Assembly: GCA_029851415.1 (NCBI GenBank)
Contig: CM056741.1
Coordinates: forward strand, 161,931,685-161,995,684
Source of the DNA: Eretmocerus hayati
Taxonomy: Eukaryota > Arthropoda > Insecta > Hymenoptera > Aphelinidae
Reading direction: 5' to 3'
Length of the DNA stretch: 64,000 bases
The notes beneath the pieces are model-generated. The model did no database searches, was not told the origin of the DNA, and saw only the letters and a list, made by a program, of their open reading frames with translations. Shown here piece by piece: positions 11,871-23,625 of the stretch; the stretch's first letter is position 1; the number at the start of each line of letters is the position of its first letter. Position numbers and translations under genes: made by a program.

Positions 11871-12310
11871 AAAGTCCTAGATCTCTCCTACGCAGGACTT
11901 GGTCAAGCATTGGATATCAACCCAATGATGAGTCGCGATCCTCGATTGAAGCATGGAATTAAATATGTTTTTCGTCCGTACGAGCAAAGCATAGATTCAT
12001 ATAAACTCACGATTCTATTTGCGAGTTAATAATTGCTTAATCGAATTAATGATGATTTCACAATTAGAATAACTCCTATTGAAAATTAATTGAAGGGAAA
12101 AAGTTTGGTCTCAGTTCGAGAATCATTGGTATTGCTACGCATATCTTATCATTCCATCGAAGCAATGCTCTGATGAAAGCGGTTTCGCGCGTTAAACGAA
12201 GTGAACTTTCGGAACGCAACCTCCGCGCTGGACGAGGAATGCCTGTGATTCTCTATTCTGACATCAAGGAATGTCTCAATGGATTATGGTTCTCCATTCA
12301 ATCGGGATGA
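11845..12310 (+). pseudogene. Decayed plus-strand coding remnant, family unknown
   Basis: Three overlapping open frames follow each other in different phases: one ending at 11880 and containing TEESFEETVTAKLAQK, one from about 11845 to 12029 containing LSYAGLGQALDINPMM, and one from about 12080 to 12310 containing MPVILYSDIKECLNGLWF. The composition looks protein-like, and the breaks are explained by frameshifts and a few stops. No family is recognised; a transposon or retroelement gene is the most likely source. Confidence 0.3.
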
Positions 12311-13092
12311 ATCATTCATGCATGGATCTCCAATACTCTGTCACTTCTAATTTAAATCCCAACATACCTTGACTCACCTTGTTAAATCCAAGAATCCACA
12401 GATTTGCTTCAATTGAACAATGAATGTGCCTCCCATCCCAGCAAATAAGGGATAATTAACGGAAAAGAAAGCTACTAAATGTATCCATAAAACGAGCCAG
12501 TGCTCATTGATTTCAAAAAATTTGTAAGATGATTGAACAGGAATAACAGATGTTTTGAGACTTGTATTCAGAGGATGGACCATATCTAGAATTGGGAAAA
12601 CTAAGGGGAGTATCAGAACCATCAGCCAGAAGAACAAAACCAGACCTAGAATGAAGTCATTGATTATATTCTTTGATTCATTATCCGTAAAACCCAGCCT
12701 ACATATGATAGAAGCATAGAAATGGACGATTGAGAAGGACCAACTTCTCTCGATCAGAGCTCCCAGAAATTCCGACTAAAAGTTAGAATTCTGTTAACTT
12801 TCCGACGATTCTTCGGTTTTTGTATGATTGAAGAGTAACTCCCATTAATTTCCGATTCTTACCGAACTTCATTCCTCATGGTGATGTTGGAGATAGTCTG
12901 AGCAAAATTTGAGAGAAAATATTCGGCAAGCTATCACACTGCCAGACAAATCATTGTATTAGGAAGGTCATGGGAAGTATATTATTCATTTTCATTCACT
13001 GTGCATGAAAGCGTGCTTTGCACACAATTTGTTGACTTTCGATCATAATCCATCAAAAAATATGTATAGTTCGATACACGGGATTGAAGCCA

Positions 13093-13253
13093 ATTTCATG
13101 CAATTTTCCGACAATTGGGTGCTTACAAAATTGCAAAAAATAGTATTCGTGCCTTATTCATGGGGTACCCCGTTTTCGAGAGATTATTTTGACTCCTCAT
13201 GAGGCTCATCAGGCCGAAAACCAATCGCTCAGAAGCGAGCTACAACCATATGA
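13093..13253 (+). repeat. Left arm of a long-range inverted repeat around OR A
   Basis: The 160-bp segment containing gcaattttccgacaattggg and ending ccaatcgctcagaagcgagc recurs as its reverse complement at 16262-16392. The arms are about 85 percent alike by eye with one internal length difference. They flank OR A exons 1-3 but not exon 4. They could be two copies of one element in opposite orientation or the ends of one 3.3-kb unit. Confidence 0.8.
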
Positions 13254-13773
13254 ACTCGGTGAAAAACGTACTATTTCGCATCCTCGTGATGTTTTCCCCA
13301 CCCACGGCTCGGTGCGTGAACCATAGTGATATCTCTATGCCGGGAATCCATTACTTAGATGCGAAAAACTGTTTTTATACCCTCATATCGAAATTTATTG
13401 TTTTCAGTATTTGTTGAAATGAGTGTGAAAATGAGCACCAGTGTTAGCAGCTTTTGTGGGTAATCTGAGGGATTTGTGAATCGCCTTTCTGAATAGTAGA
13501 TTATGTACTTGAGTTGCGTAATCGCGGGATTTCCATGACGAGCGCGATTACACAACGAAGTGCATACGCATTTTTATAGTCGCCCGGCTATGAATCCATA
13601 TACACGGACACCACAACCGGCAAGTTCTGGTGTGGCACATGATGATAAAACCACGGCTGTTTTGGATCTCCCACAAAAAATATACCACTTCGAATCAAGA
13701 TGTAGGTGTATGTGTGATTATCATTATTCCACAGACAGGGAAGTATCAAGTACGTGAGACAGCAGTCCAAGAG

Positions 13774-14043
13774 CTCTGCTGAAAATAATCCCGTGAGACT
13801 TCGTGGGACCTGGCTCTGGGAAAATGCCCAATCTTGTCTTTTACGAGATTTGGCATTGGAGACGTGTAGCGGACACATTTTGACTATATTCGATCAAATT
13901 CAACCATTTTCGGAAGAGAAATGGTCGAAATTGGTATGCTGCACGTCTTGGGTGCCAAATTTCCCAAGTGTCATGATTAAAATTCTCCCAGGGTCAGGTC
14001 CCACGAAGTCCCATGGGATCCCATAGAATTATTTTCAGCAGGG
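13774..14043. mobile_element. MITE, 270 bp, in intron 3 of OR A
   Basis: The left end reads ctctgctgaaaataatcccg and the right end, on the other strand, ccctgctgaaaataattcta. The inverted match continues inward through acttcgtgggacctg. There is no coding potential. The target duplication is unclear. It is a typical small non-autonomous inverted-repeat element. Confidence 0.8.
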
Positions 14044-15000
14044 AAGCGCTTGTTATAGCCACTAGACAGCCTCTGCTTCCGTTCATATCAGATTGCGTTG
14101 GGAATGTACCTGATTGATGTATGCATCTCACTATCACTTCAAGGGCATGCGGTAGCCGTGATCCAAACCGCGAAGTTTTGTCCACACCTTATGGAAGATT
14201 TCGATGATACGGGGTTCGAGATGAGCTGGCGAGTCATTGTTGTTGACTAACTTACACTCTACAACTCGCCGTTTAGCCTAAATTAAGCAACCCCAAAAAG
14301 AATTCGCGTAGATTGAGAACAGAATTTGTCTTGCACGGTTACCGCAGGCCCTTAAGGAGAGTGATGAACGCCAGCTTATCAACCTTCAACAAGAATGTAG
14401 AGGTTACTCACTCTGATCAAAAAATAACTTTACCTGCTAACAATGATGCCACGATGCATCCCTCTCTATTGGATTTTACGAGGATCTTTCTTTCATCAAT
14501 GTCAGTAAGAGTTTTTTGTACATCAGCTACTTTGAAATATAACATTCGAAACTATCCATAGTTCATGAAGATATGATATTAAAATACAAAATCCGTCTTT
14601 CCAAAAATTGCACACATAGTTTCTCCAATCTCTTACCTTCGAGATTTTGATATAAATAAGATTATAGCTAATTGGACAAGTAAAGAATATGAAGAGGATG
14701 CCCAGAGCCGTCAGAGTATCATCAAAATCCCTGTTACGTGTTCCAGAAATGAAAAGAACCTAAATACGTTTGAAGCAGTTGTCATTGTGAATGTGGGTAT
14801 CATCGAGCAATCTCGAGTGACTTTCTCGTTATTCTCACCATTGGTACTACAAAAGATACAGTTATAATATGATATAAAAGCGATCTCCATCTTGTCTCTG
14901 TCCATGATTGGTGTGGCGCTAGACCTATCACGCGTGATAAGGACTCTAAGACATTCGTGAGTTTCGTATGGAAGGCTTCCCATTTTTGTACCTCTTGCAT

Positions 15001-16261
15001 TTTCCTCTATAGTCTGAAAAGAACTCCAATAAGACGAAATTGATAAAATTGTCTGACTGTGAGAAGCACGAGTCTGACTTTGCAAATTAGGTTATCTGTA
15101 ATTTCATTGGATAGAGAATCCAAAATGCCTCGAGTGACAGATAATACATATCTATATCTCCAACGAAGTATATTTGCATCTTTCACGAATACCCTCAGCA
15201 GTAACTTACTTCAATGCGGAATGAAGCGTTTCTTCAGAATATGATGGCAACTGCATAAAAAAGTGAAAGAAATCACGACATTATCGATTAACACATTTGT
15301 GAATTGCAGCTGCATTCAATCAAATAACAATCTTCTGCATTGGAGTTGATGACGAATCAATTTTCCACCACTGACCTTCTGTCCCCATTCCATTGGAAGA
15401 ATATGCAAACATAGGTTATAGACGAATTTTTGCAAGCATATTTCAAGAATTCTCAAGACTTACCATCCTCTTACTGACATATCATCAATAAAATATTCCC
15501 TGCCTAAGGACAATTGGAGGAATGATTCCGAGTCCACTTTCGACGTTTAATGATACGATCAAAAATTATTCTGATTCACTCAGAGCTGAAGCGAAAAAAC
15601 TATGGCGAATTTCATCTGATCCGCGAGTGTGTCACGATTCACGATCTTGTAAGCATTGTCAGCACCGCCAACTGCGAACTTAATGCAGAATTTATTCTCA
15701 ATCGTATTCATGAACATTCATTCGAAACAGACAATGGCATTGCCGAGAATACATGAATGCACTATATTAATATACATGAAGATTTACGGATCAATTTCTC
15801 AAGAGTAGCGGCTCAAAAGAAGTCCCTCAGCTACTCTCAAATTCAATAAATTTGAATGAAGTTGCTCTAAATGACTCTACACCGAAGTCTAAGTCGCCAG
15901 AATAATCCATGATCAACGTACTCAAGAAATGTCCATCATCTGTGCGGTAAACACAATTGTTACATGGTTGCTGAGTTGAAATCGTGGCATAGTAATCAAA
16001 GAGTGCATCTCAATTCTTAGTCAGGCTGACTTTCGCTTCCAATCTACCTCGACTGCTAATAAAATAGTAAATTCCAATACAAGGGTGTGAAAAATAGGTT
16101 TTACTCTCATGTGACGAAATGTGTTTTTTTGATAAACTGTGAGAGAAAGTGGAAAATGAAAGCGAAAAGATACTTTTTCGAGTATGTCGGTGTCTATCAT
16201 TAGATTGATCATCTATCTCGTATTGCTTGACCTGGAAATAGTAGATTTCACACCAAGATTA
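15001..16261. other. Upstream flank of OR A
   Basis: This should hold the OR A promoter. No TATA box could be placed. A plus-strand frame 15522 to about 15670 (start MIPSPLSTFNDTIKNYSD) and another at 15550-15756 look weakly protein-like but carry no motif. The rest is AT-rich and featureless. Confidence 0.3.
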
Positions 16262-16392
16262 TGAGGTTGTAGCTCGCTTCTGAGCGATTGGTTTTCGGCC
16301 CGAGCCGCAGGCGAGGGAACCTCATGATCAAGGCGCGAATGCTATTTTATGCAATTTTGTAAGCACTCAAACATCGGAAAATTGCATAAAAT
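16262..16392 (-). repeat. Right arm of the long-range inverted repeat around OR A
   Basis: This is the reverse complement of the segment at 13093-13253, sharing ttgtagctcgcttctgagcg and tgcaattttgtaagcac. The intervening cgagccgcaggcgaggg phrase is absent from, or altered in, the left arm. Confidence 0.8.
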
Positions 16393-16429
16393 ACTTTTTA
16401 TATTGCAGGGTACACGATAAAAATTACGA

Positions 16430-17000
16430 GACTGGTACAGGAAAAATTACCCTTCATGCCCGCAATCGTGGGACGCGCCACCTAGGAGCGCCAATTTTTA
16501 CGGGCATGTAGGGTAATTTTTCCCTGTACCAAGAAGATGCTTTCTCCCATGCCACTTATGACCTTGCTCTGTTCAATATTAAAATCACCACGAATAAGGA
16601 TAAAGATGATTCAGCAAGTTTCAAAAGGTTCTATCAGTTTGTATGCTTCGACTTCGGATCAAAATCCAGGCATCTTCATCAGAACGAGTCAAATAATGTA
16701 CTTCTATACCGAAGTTTTTGTGAGGTTAGATGAGATGCCGAGCTGGTGAGCTCACGGCGCGCGCAGGCGCACCCAGCTTTTCTTTATACTGGTACGGTAA
16801 AAATTACCCTACAAGTGCCCGCAAAATTTACCCAAATCCACCGCACTTTTCCACCAAATTCAATACAATTTTTCACCTGAAATAAAAGTTACCAGACAGT
16901 ATGGGTAATTTTTCTCGACACTCATCCGCAATAAGTAGGCTGAAATGTCGGGCGTCCCACGATTACCCTTGTGCCCGTAATTTTTATCGAAAAATTCTGT
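16430..17000. repeat. Two related inverted-repeat elements with aaaattaccc ends
   Basis: A hairpin at about 16433-16533 pairs ggtacaggaaaaattaccct with the complement of agggtaatttttccctgtac and contains palindromic gcgccacctaggagcgcc. A second unit (16785-17000) uses the same ggtac, aaaattaccc and gtgcccg words at both ends. Both look like members of one MITE family. No coding sequence is present. Confidence 0.65.
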
Positions 17001-17714
17001 GCGTGTATAATTCTTCTACCAATATGCAGTACGTTAGTATGTGTACAGGATTATAGATCATCATGATCAATCGTGTAGCTCATTAAAAATTTCTTCAAAG
17101 ACTTGTTGTGGAGCTTGCTTCTTCCATCTCCACCGCTTGTGTTATCTCCAAAAGATTTCAGAAATGAAATTTCTTTGTATTCTTAGATTTATTTTGGAAA
17201 TGAGTCGATGTTTCGAGAACTGAAGTGTTTTCCATTCTTCTCCATTTCGACGAATCATATTTTCCAGCCTCAGAAGCGATTGTGTTTGTAGCTATAACTC
17301 AAAATATGGAAATACGTTCGCATAATCGGAAATTTCCGGTATTCACGGAGAAATCACGTCTCATCGGGTGAAAATTTTAAGAAACAACGTTCTAATATAC
17401 CATTAACCACCCTGTTACACCCAGCTTCTAGGAATTATATTGTTACGAAATTCTGAAGACGTGACCATTATTATGGCACATTTGCCAATTTTCTCCTTCC
17501 TGAGCGAGCAAAGTATGATAACGTGATTCCCTTAACAGCTTCACAGCAGTTGGATGAAATCATCGCGGTGCTTTCCATGGTTAAGACCCTTTTTCAATGG
17601 ATTGAAACAACCTCTCTGAATTCAAGGCTGTTATGCTTCTGTCACAGACAATAGTGCGGCCAAGTAACTCATAGATAATTTGATGAGCTAGAATGTGGAA
17701 TCATCATTGAGAGT

Positions 17715-20700
17715 TTATACTATCTTCAAGAAAAGCGAGCACTCAAGAATTCACAATTCAAGTTACCTTTGAAAAACTCTCCAATGACAAGATCGAAATT
17801 TTGCCGGAGGTCAGAGCGAGAGGTCGTTGTGTTTGACGCAATACGATTAATATATTCTTGCGTTCTTTCCATCCAACATGGTACCAACCACAGAAATATC
17901 TAAGCGGAGTCGGCAAATCATACCGTTTGAAATTTGATGACGTTCATTCTTATAGGATACTTTCAATTTCATGGTATTTGTTTTAAACGCTCACCCAGAT
18001 TCCGATAAATTTTCCCCAGCGTTGATGATTTTTTGGCCCAGCCAATTGGCACACAACAAAACTATATAATCAACTGAGACAACGAAAACTGATATAATCT
18101 TGTATACCAGAGGAGCTTTCGGATTCACTATCTAGAATTCCAAAAATAGAATGATAACCATAGGTTTCTCTGTATCTTTGATAACTATTGCAGCATTGAG
18201 GCACTGGAATGTGACTAGAACTTACGTAATAATTGAATAATGCAAGAGACATCACGCACACAATTTGAATCAACATGACGTTAAGGTTTAAAGCCTGTTC
18301 AAATAAACTGACGACCCTAAAAGATAGAATCACTTGTATAGCTGAAATTTTGAAGGGAAAAATCTTTCTAAACTGTTTTGAGTGAATTTTCACTCCGCGA
18401 GTGAAATTTGACTCATGGAGGATAAAATTCTCCGACATTTACTCGAACGAGAGTATTAGCATGACTACTTAGCTCTCTAATCCAGGAATGATAGCGTACT
18501 TGATGGACTGTACATGGAGAGTTATCATGTTATTCAGAATGCGATCGTTGATATCTCGTTCGGAGGTCCTGTGTGGATCTTGACAACTTCCTCTAACCCT
18601 TGAATATCTTCTCAATCTGAGACTGAAATGATTCTCAATCAAACAATATGCATGAACATTACGAAAAAGACTTTTGTTCACAATTCAATGTGCAATTGCT
18701 GTGCTTTATTCCGTTTGGGATGTAGTTTTTAGAGCCAATATTCAACCTTTGTGGTTGTGTCATCATATTGCTAGCAGTCTATTTCCAATTCGAGGCATGT
18801 GTACTGAAATTTGTGAACATGATCTATTTCCAGGTATTGCAGATTTTGATGACTCGGGTTTTGAAGATGGTCCTTGTTGTTTCATTTCTATTTGGCAGTC
18901 GCATAAAAAAGTAAATCGAACCAAAAATGCCCCAAAATTTTGCAGAGCCCACCATTTATTCTCCATGAAACATCGAATCAAAACGATTTCTTGATGAAAA
19001 ATTACATTGAGCTACTCCTACCGATTAGGTCCCGCAAAAGGCTAAAGAAACGTCCATGAATTACCTAAGGGTTTCAGAGGGAGGGGGGTCTTCCAATTTC
19101 TTGCGTTTCATATGTGATGAGTCAGCAAATTTCCATGAGAAAAATCTTACTAGGGGACGAGGGCGAGGTCTGAAGTCATGAAATTTTCCCTTGCGTAATT
19201 TATGGATGTTCCCTGAGGAGGAATGCTGATTAGACTTCTGCAGGGGAAGTGTTGAGTAGAAAATGTCACAATGTCATCAGACCAGATCATTTTTGGAAAA
19301 AACGAAAGAATGCGTATACTTTCATTCTGTGTCCAGAATTATACTTTTAGATTTCGCTGATCCGTTATTCAGAATAATCTGATTTTACTGTGATCTAACT
19401 ACAATCTGCTCAACTGACATGAACAAGCTTGTTGAGTACTTATGAGGAATAGTTTTTGAGTTTTTGATGAGAAGGTCAAACTTGAAGAATGCAAAGTCGT
19501 GGGTCCCAGCGGTGAAGCCCATCACATTTAACGCGTTATAAAAAGGCACTATATTCTAAGACAACACTCAAGTGAGTATCATACGTTTTTCTTGTTTTCT
19601 CCAGAAAAAAACCACAACCATAGTATATACGGGCACTTTTATTGGATACTTTTCTGTTCAAATGCCTCATTATCGTGTCCAAGTTTCAAAGGTAAATTCC
19701 TTTCCTTAGAAATATCTCATTAAAATCCACATGAGTAGTCACCTTGTTATAGACAAGAACGCACATATCTGTATCGCCTCGATGATGAGCATGCCACCAA
19801 CACCCGCAAACAAAGGATAATTTACGGAGGCAAAAATCAATAAGTGACACCATTGAATGAACCAATTATCTTGCAATCCCAAAAATCTGTAAGACACTTG
19901 AACAGGACTCGAGATAATTCTCGAGCCATTGTAAACGAGGGGCATCATAGATGTTGTTTGAGCCACAACTGGTATTGTAAGAGCTGTTATCCAGGTCATC
20001 AAAACTACAGCTGGAATCAATGTGAAATGATATTACAATGAGCATTGAGCATGCTTCTAATTACAATATGAACCTGTGTATTATGACGATACTTCCGAGC
20101 GAGAATGGCGAGATTGTTCTACTTCGTCATCGTGGACTCTCATAGAGATATAACTCATGAGAATTGAATATTCTCATTCGAACTCGGATCATACCATCAA
20201 TAACACAGTTCCCAATCATTTTGTCGGGGAATTTCTCGCCTTACATTCTATGAGATAAGATAAGTGTACCCAACTTTCCTCCATTTAGCCGAGATATCTC
20301 GATATTCCTGAGAGGGATTTTAGGAACTTACAAAAGAGTGTACCCAACTTGACCCTCACTTTTAGAAGTATGCAAATCGGTGATGAAGAGCATAAAATCA
20401 TTTTTATTGCCTAGCAACCACATTTAGCACTCTTTACCGGTCCATATCCTTGTTTTCGACTTATTTTGACGTGATTAACACGTTCTGAGTGATAAAAAGT
20501 CGTATTGCTCACCCTTTCGAAATAACCGTATGGAGGCATGTTGGGTACACTCCGATGTTGGCACTCTTGTTTTACAAATCATCTCCGTGATCTATACTTC
20601 AAATAGCTCCACATAGAATTTTTGAATTTTCAAAAAAGAGATTTTGAAGATCTTGAGACAAAGAATTGGGATAATTGAATGCGTTGAAGAACGTTGCGAT

Positions 20701-23625
20701 TGATGGAACTAAAAAAATAACAATCTCATGACAAATTTTCTGGAAGACGCAGAGATAATTCGGGGTCGATCCAAATCACTCGTTTTATGATACCTCAACA
20801 TAATGATAATGATATGGATTATTAAAAAAAAACGACTTTGATTCTTTACTCACTGCCGGAAATGTTTACATACGAGGGTAATAACTTTACGCACTGCAGG
20901 TCGATTTTATATTTCGGTCTAGACTAGGTGTGGACGTCCAGTAACTAGAAATTTCCACGCGGTTACGCGTTGATTCGCGATTCCCGCCATCCTAAGCGCT
21001 GCGGGCCCGAACCGTGGAACCATGAATCAGGGCGCGGGACCGCGCGGAAATTACAAGTCGGTAGACGTTCTAACCTAGACGACCAACTTTTAAAATCAAC
21101 TTGCTGTTGAGATAGTTTACCCACGAGCGTAAGCGATTGCGTAGAGCATCCCAACAGTGCGTAAAGTGTTACCCGAGTGTGTAAAGTTTCTGACAGAGCG
21201 TAAAGTATCGAAGTCGTTGCGTATCCTATTTTTCGAAATCGATGTGCGTCAAGTAAGTGCCTTACGCACCGAAAGATGGTCTTTACGCACTAACTTTACG
21301 CATATGATTTCGGAAAAAGTTTTTTTGGTAAGGTCAGCGAGTGCTCATTTCTGAGATGGGCTAGTGGGGTCAAGTTGAGTACACTTACTTTACGTGAATT
21401 TGCGATGTAGCCCACACAGTCGTCTATAAGATCGTGATTCAAGAATTTTGAAAGAGTGTGAAATTTAGATTGTAGATGAATTTTTTTTCTTCTTGGCGGA
21501 CCGGAGAGAGAAGATTTTCATAGACGCCCAAAAAAAGGTAGTGTCGGATTTATCTAAATGGCACCTACCGAATGTTCACTCCTCTTCTCATGTCCGTTCC
21601 TGTTGGACACTAACCGAAAGTGGTGATGTAATAGTTAAAGTAGGATTCATGACTTAGGATCATTCCAATATTTGCCAAGAATAGCAGAGACATTATCATA
21701 TTTTCTGCTGTCATTTGGGATTTATCGGGATTTATTTTGGTACTGATTTTGATATTGAGTACGCATAGGGTTGTATCGATGTGGTTGGGAGCGTAAGCAT
21801 GTAATATCGGTCTAGAGGTTCAATTGATCGGATATACTTGATATGTTAAAAAATCGAAGCGATATCAGAACCTTAATTGTGCAAGCAATCTACTGATGAA
21901 ATTTGACACGTCCAAAGCGGTGGGCCCCACCGGTGGCGCCCATGAATTTCTAACTTATAATCTTTGCCGACTTTTATTTGCTCAAAAAATATTCTCAATA
22001 GCCATTTCTCTGGCGTTTTAGTTAATCAAGGTTGTGAATGATGAATCAGAAGAGAATTTTTCCCTGTACACTTACATTAGTCGGAGAACGAGGGTCGTTA
22101 TGATGACAAACCAAGAATTACGAAAAACTGCTTTCGCACTGAACATGTTAAGGGGATGTCGGAGTTCTATCAATATTGTACAGTTACCGACATGGTCGAG
22201 TTTTCGGATTTCTCGATGAATTTTTGAGATATCAAAAATCTAACAAGTAACGCCGATTCTATGAGCCATAAAGAATCGGCGTTACTTAGTAGAATCCCGA
22301 TATCTCGAAATTTCATCGAGAAATTCGAAAACTCGACAATGTCGGTATCCGACGTCCTCTTAAAAGAGCTCTCTACCTTTTGAAAAACGATGGTCGCGCC
22401 TCTAGCGGTCAAATTGGTATACATATTGACGATAACAATTTTCAAAAACGAAGAGGAAGGAGATCAATAGTACTGCGCCCTGCGGATTATTTTTTACAAA
22501 TTTCAAAAAAAGTTTCATCGAGGTCGGTGCAAAATTGAGCTCAAAGATTTTGCACCAATATCGATAAAACTTTTTTTGAGTCCGCAGGGTGCGGTACTAT
22601 TGGTTTCTTTCCTCTTTGTTTTTAAAATTTGTTATTGGTAATATCGTCACCCCCGACGAAGAAAAACACCTCCCATTGTGGGCCAATGTAAAGTTACATT
22701 GGCCCACAATGGGAGGTGTTTTTCTTCGTCGGGGGCGACGATATATACTAATTTGAATGCTAGTGGCTCCGGCATCACTTTTCAAAAGGTAGAGAGCACT
22801 CTCAAGCTCACGTCCATCATTCCGAAATAATATCTTCATTTGTTATTACTCGTCTCATACATTCTCGTAAATTGTGGCATCGACGGAACGAACAAGTTTA
22901 ATTTACTGACAAAATTTCTAACGATATAAGATAAAATAAGTACCAAAAGTTTACTCGTCTCTTATTCAACAAGAGTAACATTTCATTCCTATTTTTGGGT
23001 AAATGAAAACATCGTTGATTATTGTTATATTTCGTAAATTCACCTGCTACTAATGAAGCTAGGATACATGCCGTTTTTGTGTATTCTGAAATGATTCTTC
23101 TCTCCTCGTCATCGATTACACTCAGCTTCATTCTCGACAATTGGAAATATACCGATTGAAACTGTCAGAAAAAAAGTTGGAAAAAATTGTAGTGTATTAA
23201 AAAAGTTGAACATTCGCCAAAGCACTAATAATCGTTAGATTGATATGATATATTTTACCTTTGGATACCTAATGTAGACCAATAAGTGATTTGTTGGATA
23301 AGCTATCAGAATTAAGAAAGTTCCTATGCTCTTGATCGTATCGTCGACACTAATTCTCCATGTGTCAGTGATAAAGACAGTCTAAAAGAATTCAGAAACA
23401 ATGAAAATATAGGGCAACAAGTTGTATGTATCCTTCTCTTGGCAACTCATGCGTTTGACTCACCATTGGTATGAGGTACGATAGAGATATCAAATGGTAC
23501 ATTATTGATCTTATTCGCCTTTCTATCCTGGTTTGATGTGGAAATAGTCCCACTATTCGTGACAACTCATTGAAGAACCTCTCAACACCGAGACAGAAAG
23601 TTTCCCAATCTAGTGGCTCCTGCAT
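17715..23625 (-). CDS. Odorant receptor copy B, complete, nine exons
   Basis: The exons are 23625-23464, 23381-23259, 23161-23044, 20010-19743, 18622-18500, 18316-18226, 18131-17995, 17899-17767 and a terminal 17723-17715. Every junction is GT-AG and every phase matches, giving about 387 aa, typical for insect ORs (7tm_6 family). Landmarks in order are: N-terminal NELSRIVGLFPHQ; a TM segment around SIGTFLILIAYP; the TM3/4 block with ASVNYPLFAGVGG; LNLNVMLIQIVCVMSLALF; IISVFVVSVDYIVLLCANWL followed by GQKIINAGENLSES; and the TM7 signature ISILSLESFSK before the last intron. The final exon adds only two codons before TAA, so the tail is short; the downstream frame suggests the ancestor may have been slightly longer. 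Exons 1-4 match OR A in length and phase. It should act with Orco as an odour-gated cation channel in sensory neuron dendrites; the ligand is unknown. Intron 3 (3 kb) is packed with hairpin elements. Confidence 0.92.
18674..19742. other. Intron 4 of OR B
   Basis: This stretch of about 1.1 kb lies between OR B exons 4 and 5. It carries an open frame of 106 codons on the plus strand (18674-18994) with no motif, which I take as chance. No transposon ends were recognised. Confidence 0.45.
20256..21390. mobile_element. gtacccaactt-type inverted-repeat element in OR B intron 3
   Basis: The left side reads taagataagtgtacccaact and the right side, reversed, aagtgtactcaacttgacc. The same end motif opens elements at 38271, 39568 and 54803. 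Internal phrases such as the one around agtgtacccaacttgaccc are repeated. There is no transposase frame. The array at 20880-21310 sits inside it and may be a separate insertion. Confidence 0.65.
20880..21310. repeat. Array of a tttacgca / tgcgtaaa motif
   Basis: The word tgcgtaaag, or its complement ctttacgca, occurs about ten times with variants in both orientations, for example around 20885, 21160, 21190 and 21280-21300. The flanks of each copy differ, so this is not a simple tandem repeat. It resembles the motif-built interior of the hAT element. Confidence 0.6.
22150..22820. mobile_element. Nested foldback element in OR B intron 3
   Basis: Three inverted repeats are stacked. At 22195-22340 tcgagttttcggatttctcg pairs with its complement around a central aagtaacgccgattct palindrome. 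At 22440-22620 aggaaggagatcaatagtac pairs with its diverged complement. At 22641-22744 there is a 51-bp near-perfect palindrome. The outer words ctctctaccttttgaaaa (22369) and its complement (22780-22797) enclose the last two. No coding sequence lies here. Confidence 0.75.
22641..22744. repeat. Near-perfect 51-bp-arm palindrome with a 2-nt centre
   Basis: The left arm 22641-22691 and right arm 22694-22744 are complementary apart from one mismatch, separated only by AG. Such a structure forms a cruciform in DNA or a long hairpin in the OR pre-mRNA. It sits inside the nested foldback element in intron 3. Confidence 0.95.

Larger units (their letters stand above)
12378..15000 (-). pseudogene. 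Odorant receptor copy A, exons 1-4 only, C-terminus lost
   Basis: Four exons can be placed on the minus strand: 15000-14839, 14759-14637, 14551-14434 and 12645-12378. Their lengths (162, 123, 118, 268 nt) and phases equal those of the complete OR at 17.7-23.6 kb exactly. Exon 1 contains SRVIGLAPHQSWTETRW, exon 2 a membrane segment around TALGILFIFFTCPISYN, and exon 4 a TM pair with SVNYPLFAGMGG, matching SVNYPLFAGVGG in copy B. Exons 5-9, which encode the last three membrane helices and the TM7 signature, were sought in 9.7-12.4 kb and not found convincingly. The first four exons have no stops. Either the gene is truncated, making a dead or partial receptor, or the 3' part was displaced by insertions such as the hAT element. 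Insect ORs are seven-TM odour-gated channel subunits that pair with Orco. Confidence 0.8.

Noticed and set aside
18674..18994. 106-codon plus-strand frame in OR B intron 4
   Set aside because: Opposite strand to the OR, no motif, and a frame of similar length exists on the complementary strand.
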